A stretch of DNA of 64,000 nucleotides, taken from the NCBI GenBank assembly GCA_905480195.1, contig CAJQPN010000017.1, positions 1 to 64,000 of the forward strand, read 5' to 3'. This DNA comes from an uncultured Acidimicrobiales bacterium (GTDB lineage: Bacteria; Actinomycetota; Acidimicrobiia; Acidimicrobiales; Aldehydirespiratoraceae). Position numbers and translations under genes: made by a program. Shown here piece after piece: positions 1-8,900 of this stretch. Position 1 is the first letter of the stretch. Each line of letters opens with the position of its first letter. A model generated the notes under the pieces. The model ran no database searches. It was not told the DNA's origin and saw only the letters and a list, made by a program, of their open reading frames with translations.

Positions 1-1
1 G

Positions 2-1072
2 TCAACACGAGGTGCCTCGCACACAGTGGCGCGCCCCGACTCGATCGCTGCGCTCGCCCAAGAGATCACCGCCGGTGCAAGCTCGGATTATGAACGTGCC
101 CGGCTCCTTCAGGACCACTTCCTCGATCCTGGCAACTTCGAATACGACCTCAACGTTGCCCAGCGTCACGACGTAAACAGCATCGAGGACTTCTTGTTCG
201 TCGTCGAGGCCGGGTACTGCGAACAGTTCGCATCGACGTTCGCGTCGATGGCCCGCTCCGTCGGTCTCCCTACTCGGGTCGCCGTCGGCTTCACCTGGGG
301 CGAGTGGAACGATGCCCGGCAGGAGTACGTCGTGCGCGGCGAGCACGCACATGCCTGGCCCGAGGTCTACTTCGCTGGCGCAGGCTGGGTCGTTTTCGAT
401 CCCACCCCGGGACGAGCTCCCTCCGGTGACACCGACATCACCGGCCAGACACCCGCTCAACTGTTCGAGAACGACGAGATCAACCGTGGTGGCGCTGCCC
501 CGCCACCGAGCACCGTTCCCCCGGCGCCCGACAGCAGTGGGTTAATCCCCGACCAGGAGCTTCCGGACGACTTCCTCGATTCGCTCAATCCGGGCGACTT
601 TGACGCCGAAGTCGCAACGACCGAGCCAGGCCTGAATCGCTCGGAACGCTTCATCCGTCTCGTACTCGCCGTACTTGGCGCCTTGGGCATACTCGGTATC
701 GTGCCCGCCCTTCGCTACGTCATTCGACGTCGCCGTGTCACCCGTATCGCCCACGACCCGCTTGGCCGCAGCGAATTTGCTTGGGACGAAGCCACCGCTG
801 CGCTCCGACTCATCGGGATCCGGCACGAGCCCTCAGAAACTGCGTACGAGTTCGCCGAGCGCACCCGCAGCGCGCCTCGGCCGGTCGGCCCGATCGACGA
901 ACTCGCCGAGTCGGTCACGATCCTGCGCTACGCCACCCCCGCCGATCCCGCGCCCTACGCCCAACGAGCCGAAGCGGCTGCCTCTGCAATCACCACTATT
1001 TGTCGCGATCAGGTGGAGTGGACGCGAAAACTTGGTGATGCACTCGATCCCCGAACCATCCGGCAGAACTGA
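2..1072 (+). CDS. Transglutaminase-like membrane protein, 5' end outside window
   Basis: The frame is open to the window edge, so the N-terminus is missing; the GTG at 26 is only an internal valine or a late start. Counting from that GTG, the transglutaminase core shows a Cys at about 65 in GYCEQF, a His at about 109 in HAWPEVY and an Asp at about 125 in FDPTPG, the expected Cys-His-Asp triad. A proline-rich linker follows, then one membrane helix (about 210-230), then a cytoplasmic tail resembling DUF4129. This is the layout of the C-terminal two thirds of TgpA-type (DUF3488/transglutaminase) proteins, whose missing part would carry several N-terminal membrane helices. Its substrate is unknown. 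The family call is firm; the role is not. Confidence 0.85.
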   Translation, partial: STRGASHTVARPDSIAALAQEITAGASSDYERARLLQDHFLDPGNFEYDLNVAQRHDVNSIEDFLFVVEAGYCEQFASTFASMARSVGLPTRVAVGFTWGEWNDARQEYVVRGEHAHAWPEVYFAGAGWVVFDPTPGRAPSGDTDITGQTPAQLFENDEINRGGAAPPPSTVPPAPDSSGLIPDQELPDDFLDSLNPGDFDAEVATTEPGLNRSERFIRLVLAVLGALGILGIVPALRYVIRRRRVTRIAHDPLGRSEFAWDEATAALRLIGIRHEPSETAYEFAERTRSAPRPVGPIDELAESVTILRYATPADPAPYAQRAEAAASAITTICRDQVEWTRKLGDALDPRTIRQN

Positions 1073-1108
1073 GCGCGATCGCCCGCTAGAGCGAGCACCC
1101 GGCTACTG

Positions 1109-1495
1109 CTAGATGTCGTCGCTCTCTTGGCGGTTGAACCTGTCACGGAGCTTTGCACCGGTGCCTCCCACAGCGTCCTTCAGACCGGCAGTACGCGCCG
1201 CAGAGGTCATTTGCTCAAGACCAGCTCGGCCGAGCTTGCGGGCATTGTCGACGAACCAGAGGAGGGCGCCAAGCATGACAAGAACACTGAGGAACGAGGC
1301 GAGGAAGCTAACCGACAGCAGCGCGACCATCGCAACCGTGCCGACGACAAAGACAAGGGCGGCCCACTTCAGGCCCCGGAACGCATGCGTGTAGATGGTC
1401 GTCTGCGCAACCTCACGCGCGAGCGCGGGATCAGACTCATAGAGGTAATCCTCTATTTCGCTGAGGATTCGCTGTTCGTCCTCGCTGAGCGGCAC
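1109..1495 (-). CDS. DUF3040 family membrane protein
   Basis: A protein of 128 residues that opens with the MPLSEDEQRILSEIE signature of the actinobacterial DUF3040 family. Two hydrophobic helices lie at about 45-62 and 66-82, so it is a small inner-membrane protein with both ends probably cytoplasmic. The GTG start is preceded by an AGGAGG about 8 nt upstream, which fixes the start. It converges on the transglutaminase gene and stands alone. The function of the family is unknown. Confidence 0.85.
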   Translation of the reverse strand: MPLSEDEQRILSEIEDYLYESDPALAREVAQTTIYTHAFRGLKWAALVFVVGTVAMVALLSVSFLASFLSVLVMLGALLWFVDNARKLGRAGLEQMTSAARTAGLKDAVGGTGAKLRDRFNRQESDDI

Positions 1496-1588
1496 GCCGG
1501 CCCTCCTTCATCGGTGTTGTCATTCTCTCACACGGCTCGCGCGTCAACAACGCGGGTCATGCACTGATCCAACCGAAAACTTCGCCGG

Positions 1589-2869
1589 TCAGAGATCGTT
1601 GGGGCCCCACTGCTGTTGACCGCGTTCCATTCGGTCGAGGCCGCCACCGGGTTTGGCGAGGGTCGCCGGACCAATGGCATCGCTACCGAACCGGCTCCGG
1701 ATTTCCTCAATCACGTCATCAGCCTCGAACCAGCCGGGCCCGGTGGCATCGTCGAGCGTCAACTGGTGAGTCAGAGGCTCGGTGAGTTGACTAACACTCA
1801 ACCCCAACAACCGCACGCCGGAACCGAGATCGAGCTTGTCGAGGAGGGCCTCTGCTGTGCGGAGGATCGTGGTCGCTCCATCGACTGATTCGGTTGACGT
1901 CTGCGCTCGGGTGATCGTCGTGAAATCGGCAAAGCGAACCTTGATCGTAATCGTTCGACCGGCGAGTCCTGCCGAGCGCAAACGGGTAGCCACCGCATCG
2001 GCCATACGCATGAGTTCTCTCCGCAGAACGGAGCCATCGGTGAGATCGCGGGGAAAGGTCTCTTCGTGACCGATCGACTTGGCTCTCCGATCGACGACAA
2101 CGGGCCGAACGTCGATTGCGTTCGCGAGTTGGTGCAGATGGCGCGCTGATGCGCGGCCGAGACTCGCCTCGAGTCGATCTTGGGGTTGGATGGCCAGATC
2201 GCCGACCGTTTCAATCCCCATACGCGAGAGTTTGGTCTCCATTGCCGGCCCGACACCCCACAGTTCACGAACCCGCATCGGGTGCAGAAAGTCGAGCTCC
2301 TGTCCGGGCTCGACCACGCAGACACCAGAGCCAAACTTCGGGCCCTCGAGGGTGGGTTGGGGCTTGGCTCGCTCGGTAGCCAACTTCGCCAGAAACTTGT
2401 TGGTGGCGACCCCGACCGAGCAGGTCAGACCTTCTGCATCGAGCACACGGCGCCGGATGTCCGCGGCGATTTGAGGGGCGCGGTTCTCACCGCGCAGCGC
2501 ACCCCGCACGTCGAGGAACGCCTCATCGAGCGAAAGCGGCTCGACGAGAGGCGTAATGTCTCCGAAGAGCTCCATCACCCGGCTTGAGACCTCGCTGTAA
2601 TACCCATGATCGCCGGGCAAGAAGACTGCGTGCGGACACAAGCGACGAGCTTGTGTCGAAGGCATGGCCGAGTGAATGCCATACGCGCGAGCGACATAAC
2701 TGGCTGCGGCGACGACCCCACGGGCGCCGGTACCACCGACGACCACGGGCTCGAGTGCCAACTCGGGGCGGCGCGACAGTTCACATGACGCAAAGAACGC
2801 ATCCATGTCTACGTGGATGAACCCGAGTGAGCCGTCGGGCGGGCGCCCGAAGAGTGCCGCCTCGGTCAC
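1589..2869 (-). CDS. dinB: DNA polymerase IV (Y-family)
   Basis: The 426-residue protein carries the Y-family metal ligands: IHVDMDAFFASCE around Asp21 and PLSLDEAFLD with Asp115-Glu116. The fingers, thumb (helix-hairpin-helix) and little-finger regions follow in the usual order. It is an error-prone translesion polymerase acting at stalled forks. I see no obvious clamp-binding QxxLF peptide at the C-terminus. The GTG start overlaps the stop of the upstream NUDIX gene (GTGA), so the two are translationally coupled. No LexA-type palindrome is visible upstream of the pair. Confidence 0.95.
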   Translation of the reverse strand: MTEAALFGRPPDGSLGFIHVDMDAFFASCELSRRPELALEPVVVGGTGARGVVAAASYVARAYGIHSAMPSTQARRLCPHAVFLPGDHGYYSEVSSRVMELFGDITPLVEPLSLDEAFLDVRGALRGENRAPQIAADIRRRVLDAEGLTCSVGVATNKFLAKLATERAKPQPTLEGPKFGSGVCVVEPGQELDFLHPMRVRELWGVGPAMETKLSRMGIETVGDLAIQPQDRLEASLGRASARHLHQLANAIDVRPVVVDRRAKSIGHEETFPRDLTDGSVLRRELMRMADAVATRLRSAGLAGRTITIKVRFADFTTITRAQTSTESVDGATTILRTAEALLDKLDLGSGVRLLGLSVSQLTEPLTHQLTLDDATGPGWFEADDVIEEIRSRFGSDAIGPATLAKPGGGLDRMERGQQQWGPNDL

Positions 2870-3354
2870 GGCCAGAGACGCTCGGCGCGAAGATCTCCCG
2901 GAGGACCCGTCGCCCGATAGCGGAAATGAGGACGCCCATCGGCCCTGCCGTCGAGCCAGGCCTGCAACGGCTCAGCAACCCAGCGAGCAGCACCAGAAAG
3001 GCGTTCGGCCACGCTGATTGGGTCGTGGAATCCACCGTCGTGAACGATGCCGTCAGGATCATCGAACGCCAGCTCACCTGACCATCCCGCGGCCCGATGC
3101 ACCTCGACGTGCAGGTGCATGTCCGCATCGACGAAGTCAACCTCGACGGTCCAGCACAGCTCGTCCCAAGCGGAGACGACCAGGCTCGTCTCTTCGTTTA
3201 CCTCGCGGCTGAGCGCCACCAACGCAGATTCGCCTTCGTCGATCACCCCACCTGGAGTCGACCAGTCGACGCTGCCGTTGCGACGCCGGTTGGCAACGAG
3301 CAAGAGCCCGCGCTCGTCACTCAGCAACCCTCCGGCGACCCTCCAGCGGACCAT
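2866..3354 (-). CDS. NUDIX hydrolase
   Basis: The 162-residue protein has a near-complete Nudix box beginning GGVIDEGE and ending REVNEET. The final Gly of the GX5EX7REUXEEXGU consensus is Ser, a tolerated change. Such enzymes hydrolyse nucleoside diphosphates linked to another group X. It is the first gene of a two-gene unit with dinB, which suggests, without proving, a role in nucleotide-pool sanitising (MutT-like). The C-terminal part contains an RPHFRYR segment common in short actinobacterial Nudix proteins. The true substrate cannot be read from the sequence. Confidence 0.85.
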   Translation of the reverse strand: MVRWRVAGGLLSDERGLLLVANRRRNGSVDWSTPGGVIDEGESALVALSREVNEETSLVVSAWDELCWTVEVDFVDADMHLHVEVHRAAGWSGELAFDDPDGIVHDGGFHDPISVAERLSGAARWVAEPLQAWLDGRADGRPHFRYRATGPPGDLRAERLWP

Positions 3355-3402
3355 CCCGCCAGCATGGCAGCCCTTTGGGGTTGCCGCGTGCTGAAGCTGA
3401 GA

Positions 3403-4161
3403 TCAGCTTCCGGGGTTCACTGCGACAACGGCACTACCCAGCTGGGTCTCGACGCTCGCAGCGATGACAACTGCCCCGCCGGTCCCGATGTCGGTCACGA
3501 CGCTTGGAGCAGCAATCGCAGGCATCGACACATCGGTCTGGGTTGATGTCGCATTTGGCTGAACAGCATCGTTGGAGCTGGCGACGAAGACGAGCACGCC
3601 TGCAGAGCAAGCGGCAAGCACGACGCCAGCCAGCGGCAGAAGAACCCGACCACGGAAACGCTGCTGCGATTTCGCAATGGCTTCCTCGTCGGTCATCAGC
3701 CGCTTCAGGCGCTCTTCAATGTCGATTGTCTCGATCTCAAGCGCAGTTGACAGCACCTCGAGGTCGACGTCGCGCAGGGGGATGGGCGAGCCCACCGGCA
3801 TGTTGCGGAGGTGGTAGACGAACGCGAGGTACCGGGCCAGGATCTCGTCAGGGCCAGAGAGTCCGTCAGTCGAGACCTCAGACTCCTCGACCGCCATCCG
3901 GCCCTCGTCAAGGTCGATCACGAGCTTGGAGCGGGTCGGCAGCAGGTTGGCTTCGTCGAGGCCGTAAGCCGAGATGATCTTCTTGAGTTGCGAGTCGTTG
4001 AGCGAGCGACGGCCGAGTTCAAGATCATCGATATCGACAACGGTGAACTCAGGATGGTGTGCAGCGATATCTTCGAGCCCCAGGCCCTTGGCAATACGAG
4101 CTTCACGCAGCAGTGAGCCAAGGCGTCGGGCCGGTACCAGCGTTGCCAATTCGGTCTGCAT
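3403..4161 (-). CDS. RodZ-like HTH and single-membrane-helix protein
   Basis: The frame is open much further upstream, but the ATG at 4161 (MQTELATLVPARRLG) is the plausible start because the upstream residues have no protein character and run antisense to the neighbouring glycosyltransferase gene. The 252-residue product has an N-terminal XRE-type helix-turn-helix (about 12-70), an acidic middle region, an arginine-rich stretch, one membrane helix at about 180-200 and an extracytoplasmic Ser/Thr-rich tail. That order resembles RodZ, a cell-shape protein linking MreB to the wall, but similarity outside the HTH is weak. A membrane-bound regulator is the alternative. Confidence 0.6.
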   Translation of the reverse strand: MQTELATLVPARRLGSLLREARIAKGLGLEDIAAHHPEFTVVDIDDLELGRRSLNDSQLKKIISAYGLDEANLLPTRSKLVIDLDEGRMAVEESEVSTDGLSGPDEILARYLAFVYHLRNMPVGSPIPLRDVDLEVLSTALEIETIDIEERLKRLMTDEEAIAKSQQRFRGRVLLPLAGVVLAACSAGVLVFVASSNDAVQPNATSTQTDVSMPAIAAPSVVTDIGTGGAVVIAASVETQLGSAVVAVNPGS

Positions 4162-4193
4162 AGGAAGAGTATCGGACTGTCGATAGCGGGACT

Positions 4194-4931
4194 TTAATGA
4201 AAATTCTGGATTTTTCGGAGTTTCCGAATTCGATCCCGGAGACCCCAACCGGTCACCAACACGAACGCCTCCGCAACGATTCGGCCAGACATTTTCGACT
4301 CGCCGAGAATACGGTCGGTGAACGAAATCGGGACCTCTGTCAGGGTACCGCCGCTGCCCAAAACCCGGTACGCCATCTCGATCTGAAAGCCGTAGCCGTC
4401 GGCCCGGACGCCGTCGACATCGATCTTTGCGAGCACATCTGCCGCATAGGCCCGAAAGCCGCTCGTGGCATCGGTGATCCCGAGTCCAAGAACGCGCGCC
4501 GCATACCGGTTCCCCCAGCGCGACAGGGCACGGCGATGCCACGACCAATCCGGAATCGAGCCACCAGGGATATAGCGACTACCGAGTGCAAGCGATGCAC
4601 CATTTTTGACAGCTTCGAGAAGCGCTGGCAGCGAAGCGGGGTCATGCGAGAGGTCAGAGTCCATCTCGACCATCACGTCGTAGCCCCGCTTGAGGCCATG
4701 GCGGAACCCGTCGCAGTATGCCGATCCGAGGCCGGACTTCGACGGGCGTCGCATCACCTCGACGGCGCCGAGTTCGAGTCCGATTGTCTCGGCCAGATCG
4801 GCCGTGCCGTCCGGGCTCGAATCATCCACGACCAAAAGGTCGGCATCGGGAACCGCAGTTCGCAACCGACGCAACACCTCTTCGATGTTGGCGGCCTCAT
4901 TGAAGGTAGGAAGGACGACCAGCGTGCGCAC
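4194..4931 (-). CDS. ppm1: Polyprenol-phosphate mannose synthase (GT2)
   Basis: The 245-residue protein matches dolichol/polyprenol-phosphate mannosyltransferases over its full length: the N-terminal VVLPTFNEAANIEEVL, VVDDSSPDGT, the metal-binding EMDSDLSHDP and the GSRYIPGG motif. It transfers mannose from GDP-mannose to polyprenyl phosphate at the inner membrane face, supplying lipid-linked mannose for lipoglycans or protein O-mannosylation. It lacks the N-terminal membrane domain (Ppm2/Lnt-like) fused in some mycobacteria. It sits 32 nt upstream of the HTH membrane protein on the same strand. A pimB-like gene at about 14 kb supports mannolipid synthesis in this organism. Confidence 0.9.
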   Translation of the reverse strand: MRTLVVLPTFNEAANIEEVLRRLRTAVPDADLLVVDDSSPDGTADLAETIGLELGAVEVMRRPSKSGLGSAYCDGFRHGLKRGYDVMVEMDSDLSHDPASLPALLEAVKNGASLALGSRYIPGGSIPDWSWHRRALSRWGNRYAARVLGLGITDATSGFRAYAADVLAKIDVDGVRADGYGFQIEMAYRVLGSGGTLTEVPISFTDRILGESKMSGRIVAEAFVLVTGWGLRDRIRKLRKIQNFH

Positions 4932-4998
4932 AGCGAGTGAACTCTAGAGCCCGGCTTGCTCGATCCGAGCAATCGGTACATCGGTAGACTTTGCTCCA

Positions 4999-5292
4999 AT
5001 GACCAGTTCCTCTTCCTCGGCGCCCGCCACAGCTGCTCCCCCGCTCTACGCGCGGATCTTGGCAGTGGTAGCCATTGTCGTCGCTGGCCTGTGTGGAGGC
5101 CTGATCGGCTTCGCTGTCATGGACCTTCAGTGCGAAGACGGCTGCACTACCTATGCCGGCCTGATCGGTCTCGGCGCTGCGACGCTCGCTGCTGGAGGCG
5201 TCGCCATCGTGGCCGTCCTGACGCTTCGGGCCATGAGCGAGTGGGAGGCCACCGAAGCGCAACGGGCTGTGCACAAACCAGAAGGCACCTGA
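4999..5292 (+). CDS. Small two-helix membrane protein
   Basis: A 97-residue hypothetical protein with a low-complexity Ser/Ala start, a hydrophobic helix at about 20-42, a short loop holding two Cys (CEDGC) and a second helix at about 52-76, then a charged tail. Its stop codon overlaps the start of the next gene (TGATG), so it is probably co-translated with the inositol-monophosphatase-like enzyme. I do not recognise a family. Confidence 0.7.
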   Translation: MTSSSSSAPATAAPPLYARILAVVAIVVAGLCGGLIGFAVMDLQCEDGCTTYAGLIGLGAATLAAGGVAIVAVLTLRAMSEWEATEAQRAVHKPEGT

Positions 5293-6065
5293 TGAACGTC
5301 GATCTCCGCGAACTGCGTGCCGTGGCGAACGCAGCAGCCGATGCCGTGGTTCCGACCCTCGCCGCCGAAGGGGCCCGCGACGATCTCGGGATTGACACAA
5401 AGTCATCCGCTACCGACATGGTCACCGCAATGGATCGGTGGGCCGAGGCGACGATCGTCGACGCCATTCGACTCGCTCGACCCCACGACGGTTTCATCGG
5501 CGAAGAGGGTGCAGATGAACCCGGCACTAGCGGCGTTGTGTGGGTCATCGACCCGATCGATGGCACCACGAATTTCATTCGAGACCTCCCCGGCTTTTCG
5601 GTGTCCATCGCTGCGCGGGTCGATGGTGTCGACTCTGTGGGGCTCATCCACGATCCGGTCCGCGACGAACGCTTCACTGCGGTGCTTGGCGACGGAGCAT
5701 TCTGCAACGAGGATCCCATTCGGGTGAGCTCACCGATCGACCTCAGCCAAGCCGTCGTCGCCACCGGCTTTCACTACCAACCGTCGGTGCGAGCCAAACA
5801 GGCCGAGGTCATCGGCAGACTCCTGCCTCGCATCGCAGATATCCGGCGCTTCGGCGGTGCTGCCGTCGATTGTTGCAGCGTCGCTGCGGGTCGTCTCGAT
5901 GCCTACTTCGAGGTTGGCGTTCAAGACTGGGACATCGCTGCCGGTCGGTTGCTCGTGCATGAAGCGGGAGGCCTCAGCTGTGATCACCGACCTGGTCTTC
6001 CCTTCGTCTGCGGGTCGCCTTCGATCTTCGATGCCCTTCTCGATGCGCTCGATCTCGGCCAGTAG
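5292..6065 (+). CDS. Inositol monophosphatase family protein
   Basis: The start is the ATG in the TGATG overlap with the previous gene; the frame is open further upstream but without coding character. The 257-residue enzyme has GEEGAD, the metal-binding DPIDGTTNF and the C-terminal QDWDIAAGRLLVHEAGG motif, which together define the Mg-dependent, Li-sensitive phosphatase family. Candidate reactions are myo-inositol-1-phosphate (for phosphatidylinositol synthesis), histidinol phosphate or fructose-1,6-bisphosphate hydrolysis. The nearby mannolipid genes make inositol phosphate attractive, but this is inference. Confidence 0.88.
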   Translation: MNVDLRELRAVANAAADAVVPTLAAEGARDDLGIDTKSSATDMVTAMDRWAEATIVDAIRLARPHDGFIGEEGADEPGTSGVVWVIDPIDGTTNFIRDLPGFSVSIAARVDGVDSVGLIHDPVRDERFTAVLGDGAFCNEDPIRVSSPIDLSQAVVATGFHYQPSVRAKQAEVIGRLLPRIADIRRFGGAAVDCCSVAAGRLDAYFEVGVQDWDIAAGRLLVHEAGGLSCDHRPGLPFVCGSPSIFDALLDALDLGQ

Positions 6066-6115
6066 CCAGACCGTTTTTGCCGTTGCGCGCCCTCATCGGG
6101 CGAGAATCTGCAAGC

Positions 6116-6805
6116 ATGCCAGTGATGGGTACGCGCATTCTCACCGTTGAAGACGACGAACGTATCCGACGATCGGTTCGTCTTGCGCTCGAAGACGAGG
6201 GCTGGACGGTCGTCGAGGCCGAGAGCGGCGAGGAGGCGCTCAACGCGTTCACCAGCGAGCCGGCCGACGTGGTCTTGATCGATATCATGCTGCCCGGCAT
6301 CGACGGCTTCGACGTATGCCGCTCGATCCGGCGCAACAGTGACGTACCAATCGTGATGGTCACCGCCCGCGCCGACACCCACGACGTCGTCGCGGGCCTC
6401 GAGGCCGGTGCCGACGACTATCTGACCAAACCGTTTGCGCCCAAAGAGCTCAGCGCCCGGATCCGTGCTCTGCTGCGTCGTGCTCGTTCACTCGACCCGG
6501 GCTCACCGCAGATGGTATTCGGTGACCTCGAGATCATTCCCGACCAAGGTGTCGTGCGACTCGCCGGTGAGGAGGCGCATCTCACCAAGACCGAATTCAG
6601 ACTCCTCGTCGAACTCGCCTCGAACCCTGGTCGTGTGCTCAGCCGTGAGGTGCTGCTTGAGCGAGTCTGGGGCTACGGCTACTTCGGTGACGGCCGACTC
6701 GTCGACGTCCACGTCCGTCGACTTCGAACCAAGATCGAGCCCGATCCAGCGAATCCGAGCTATGTCGTGACCATCCGCGGCCTCGGCTACAAGCTGAAGA
6801 CCTGA
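6116..6805 (+). CDS. OmpR-type response regulator (MtrA-like)
   Basis: The receiver domain shows the acidic pair VEDDE, the phospho-acceptor Asp at about 56 in VLIDIMLPG, Thr83 and Lys105 in YLTKPF. A winged-helix DNA-binding domain ends with TIRGLGYKLKT. I chose the ATG at 6116 (a second at 6125 is equally good); the longer TTG start adds 13 unlikely residues. It is followed 11 nt later by a histidine kinase and then a GerMN-domain lipoprotein, the MtrA-MtrB-LpqB gene order of actinobacteria that links wall synthesis and division to transcription. Orthology to MtrA is inferred from this order. Confidence 0.9.
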   Translation: MPVMGTRILTVEDDERIRRSVRLALEDEGWTVVEAESGEEALNAFTSEPADVVLIDIMLPGIDGFDVCRSIRRNSDVPIVMVTARADTHDVVAGLEAGADDYLTKPFAPKELSARIRALLRRARSLDPGSPQMVFGDLEIIPDQGVVRLAGEEAHLTKTEFRLLVELASNPGRVLSREVLLERVWGYGYFGDGRLVDVHVRRLRTKIEPDPANPSYVVTIRGLGYKLKT

Positions 6806-6816
6806 CTCGGCAGATC

Positions 6817-8232
6817 ATGAGGAACGTCTGGGGGCAGCTCGGACTTCGGGCCCGGATCATGGGCCTCTACGCGCTCGGTGGACTGTTGCTGTCGTTGATC
6901 ATCGCCGTTGCGACGTTGACTCTGGCCCGGCAGAACCTCTTGGAAGATCGCGAGGACCGAGCCTTTCCAGTCGCGGTTCGCAACGCAGCACGCGTCGAAG
7001 GTGCCTTGTCAGGCGAAACGGAGATCAAGGACGTGCAGACGATCTTCGATCTCCTCAACGTGACCGAGCGCTCGGTTGCGCTCGTTCGACTCGGCACGGA
7101 ATCCACCTCCGGCAGCCCTCAGGTGTTCAACCAAGAACTGATCCCTTCATCACTGCGAGCACAGGTCGACGCAGGGAACGCAGCACGAATGAGGACCCGT
7201 GTCAACGGTACCCACATGATCCTCACCGGCATCCCGATCCCCGATGTGGACGCCGACTACTACGAGGCCGCCCTCACCGACGATGTCGAGGATGCACTCG
7301 ACGCGCTCGGCATCATCGTGCTCGGTGTGGCAGCAGCCACGACACTCCTGTCGGCCGCGCTCGGCTCATGGGCCTCACGGCGAGCGCTCACACCGCTTGC
7401 CGACGTTCGTATCGCTGCGGAATCCCTCGCAGCAGGCGAACTCGACACCAGGCTCGAGCCCCCTGCCGATGCCGACCTTGCATCGCTCACGGCTTCGTTC
7501 AACGGCATGGCGCGTTCACTTGAGGATCGAGTCGAACGCGACGCCCGCTTTGCGTCGGAGGTCAGTCACGAGCTGCGATCGCCACTCATGACACTGAGCG
7601 CATCGATCGAGGTGTTGCAAAACGGTCGCGAACAACTGTCAGAGCGAAGCCAGATGGCGCTCGACCTGCTCACCGACGACATCCAGCGCTTCACCCTCCT
7701 AGTCGAAGACCTGCTCGAGATCAGCCGGTACGACGTGGGAACCGCATCGCTGCAGGCGGAACCGATCGACCTGATCGAGTTCGCTCGTCAATCGATCCGC
7801 CACCTCCCCCACGACAACGTGAACGTCGACTTCGGTGATCTCGAGCACCTTGTGTTTGTCGGCGACAAGCGCCGACTCGCCCAAGTGATCACGAACCTCG
7901 TCGACAACGCCGCAAAGTACGGCGCCGGCGCGATCACGGTAACCCTCAGCGAGCACGACGGCAGCGCGTTGCTCGCGGTCGAAGACGAAGGCGTTGGGGT
8001 GCTCGAGGCCGAAAGGACCGTGATCTTCGACCGATTCTCGCGCGGCAGTGCCGGAGGGCGACGAGGCCAAGGTACGGGGTCGGGGCTCGGGTTGGCCCTC
8101 GTCGCTGAGCACGTAGGACTGCATCGCGGAACGGTGTGGGTCGAAGACCGCGCGGACGGCAAGCCAGGTGCTCGCTTCGTGGTCCAGTTGCCGATCGATG
8201 AGATCTCCGAGTTTGAGGGGGAGTTCGAATGA
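6817..8232 (+). CDS. HAMP-domain sensor histidine kinase (MtrB-like)
   Basis: The 471-residue protein has an N-terminal membrane helix (about 14-36), an extracytoplasmic sensor segment of about 125 residues, a second helix (about 163-184), a HAMP linker and the phospho-acceptor His251 in SEVSHELRSP. The ATPase domain shows NLVDNAAKYG, VEDEGVGV and GSGLGLALV. It should phosphorylate the regulator just upstream. The stop overlaps the next ATG (ATGA), so the lipoprotein is translationally coupled, as expected if it modulates the kinase's outer domain. Confidence 0.92.
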   Translation: MRNVWGQLGLRARIMGLYALGGLLLSLIIAVATLTLARQNLLEDREDRAFPVAVRNAARVEGALSGETEIKDVQTIFDLLNVTERSVALVRLGTESTSGSPQVFNQELIPSSLRAQVDAGNAARMRTRVNGTHMILTGIPIPDVDADYYEAALTDDVEDALDALGIIVLGVAAATTLLSAALGSWASRRALTPLADVRIAAESLAAGELDTRLEPPADADLASLTASFNGMARSLEDRVERDARFASEVSHELRSPLMTLSASIEVLQNGREQLSERSQMALDLLTDDIQRFTLLVEDLLEISRYDVGTASLQAEPIDLIEFARQSIRHLPHDNVNVDFGDLEHLVFVGDKRRLAQVITNLVDNAAKYGAGAITVTLSEHDGSALLAVEDEGVGVLEAERTVIFDRFSRGSAGGRRGQGTGSGLGLALVAEHVGLHRGTVWVEDRADGKPGARFVVQLPIDEISEFEGEFE

Positions 8233-8897
8233 AGCAGAGCCTCGTGCTGCTGATCGCAGGACTTCTCAGCCTCGTAGTGGGTTGTTCGCTCCCCACTGAC
8301 GATGAGGCAGCGATCGTCGACCCCGAGGACCTGCCTGACGTGTTGCGCAGCGACCTCGAGGTGGAGGTCGAGGAGGCTGACACGCCCGGTCCACTCACGG
8401 TGACGTTCACCATCTTCTTGCTGGAGGTGGTCGGGGAACGCAACGTCGTGGTTCAACGCGACCGTGAGGTCTCACCCCAGACCGGGTTCTCCGACCGTAT
8501 CGGATTGCTTTTCCGCGACGAGGTCCGCACCGAGGAAGAGCGTGAGCTCTACAGCAACGCTCTGCGGGAGTTCACACTCCTCGACGCCCAGATCAACGAG
8601 AACGACGTTGCAATCATCGACATGGTTGCCCTCGACGAGGAAGGTGCTCCGATCCCGACCGAGGCCGAAGTGCTTCGCAATGCGGCAGCGCAGTTGGTGT
8701 ACACCGCCACCGGGCTCCCCGATGTGGTCGCAGTTCGTATCCGAATCAACGGTGAGCGGATCTCATTGCCGACGAGTGAGGGTGACACCGAAGGGGTCGT
8801 CGACCGCGACGACTACTTCCAGTACGACCCGAACTTCGAGGTTCCCACCACGTCCACGACGTCTTCGACAACCCTGCCACCCGAAGAAAGCAGCTGA
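8229..8897 (+). CDS. GerMN-domain lipoprotein (LpqB-like)
   Basis: The 222-residue product starts with a lipoprotein signal whose lipobox is VVGC, so it should be anchored outside the membrane. A single GerMN-like domain follows (about 55-185), then a Thr/Ser-rich tail. Full mycobacterial LpqB is over 500 residues with an added beta-propeller, so this is a short version. Its place directly after a two-component pair matches LpqB, which modulates MtrB signalling in mycobacteria. The functional link here is by context. Confidence 0.78.
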   Translation: MKQSLVLLIAGLLSLVVGCSLPTDDEAAIVDPEDLPDVLRSDLEVEVEEADTPGPLTVTFTIFLLEVVGERNVVVQRDREVSPQTGFSDRIGLLFRDEVRTEEERELYSNALREFTLLDAQINENDVAIIDMVALDEEGAPIPTEAEVLRNAAAQLVYTATGLPDVVAVRIRINGERISLPTSEGDTEGVVDRDDYFQYDPNFEVPTTSTTSSTTLPPEESS

Positions 8898-8900
8898 CGG

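Noticed and set aside
220..235. GCGAACAGTTCGC in the transglutaminase gene as an SOS box
   Set aside because: The spacing is one base, not four, and it lies inside a coding region.
4197..4940. 247-codon plus-strand frame over the mannose synthase gene
   Set aside because: It is an antisense shadow of ppm1, whose minus-strand product has all family motifs.
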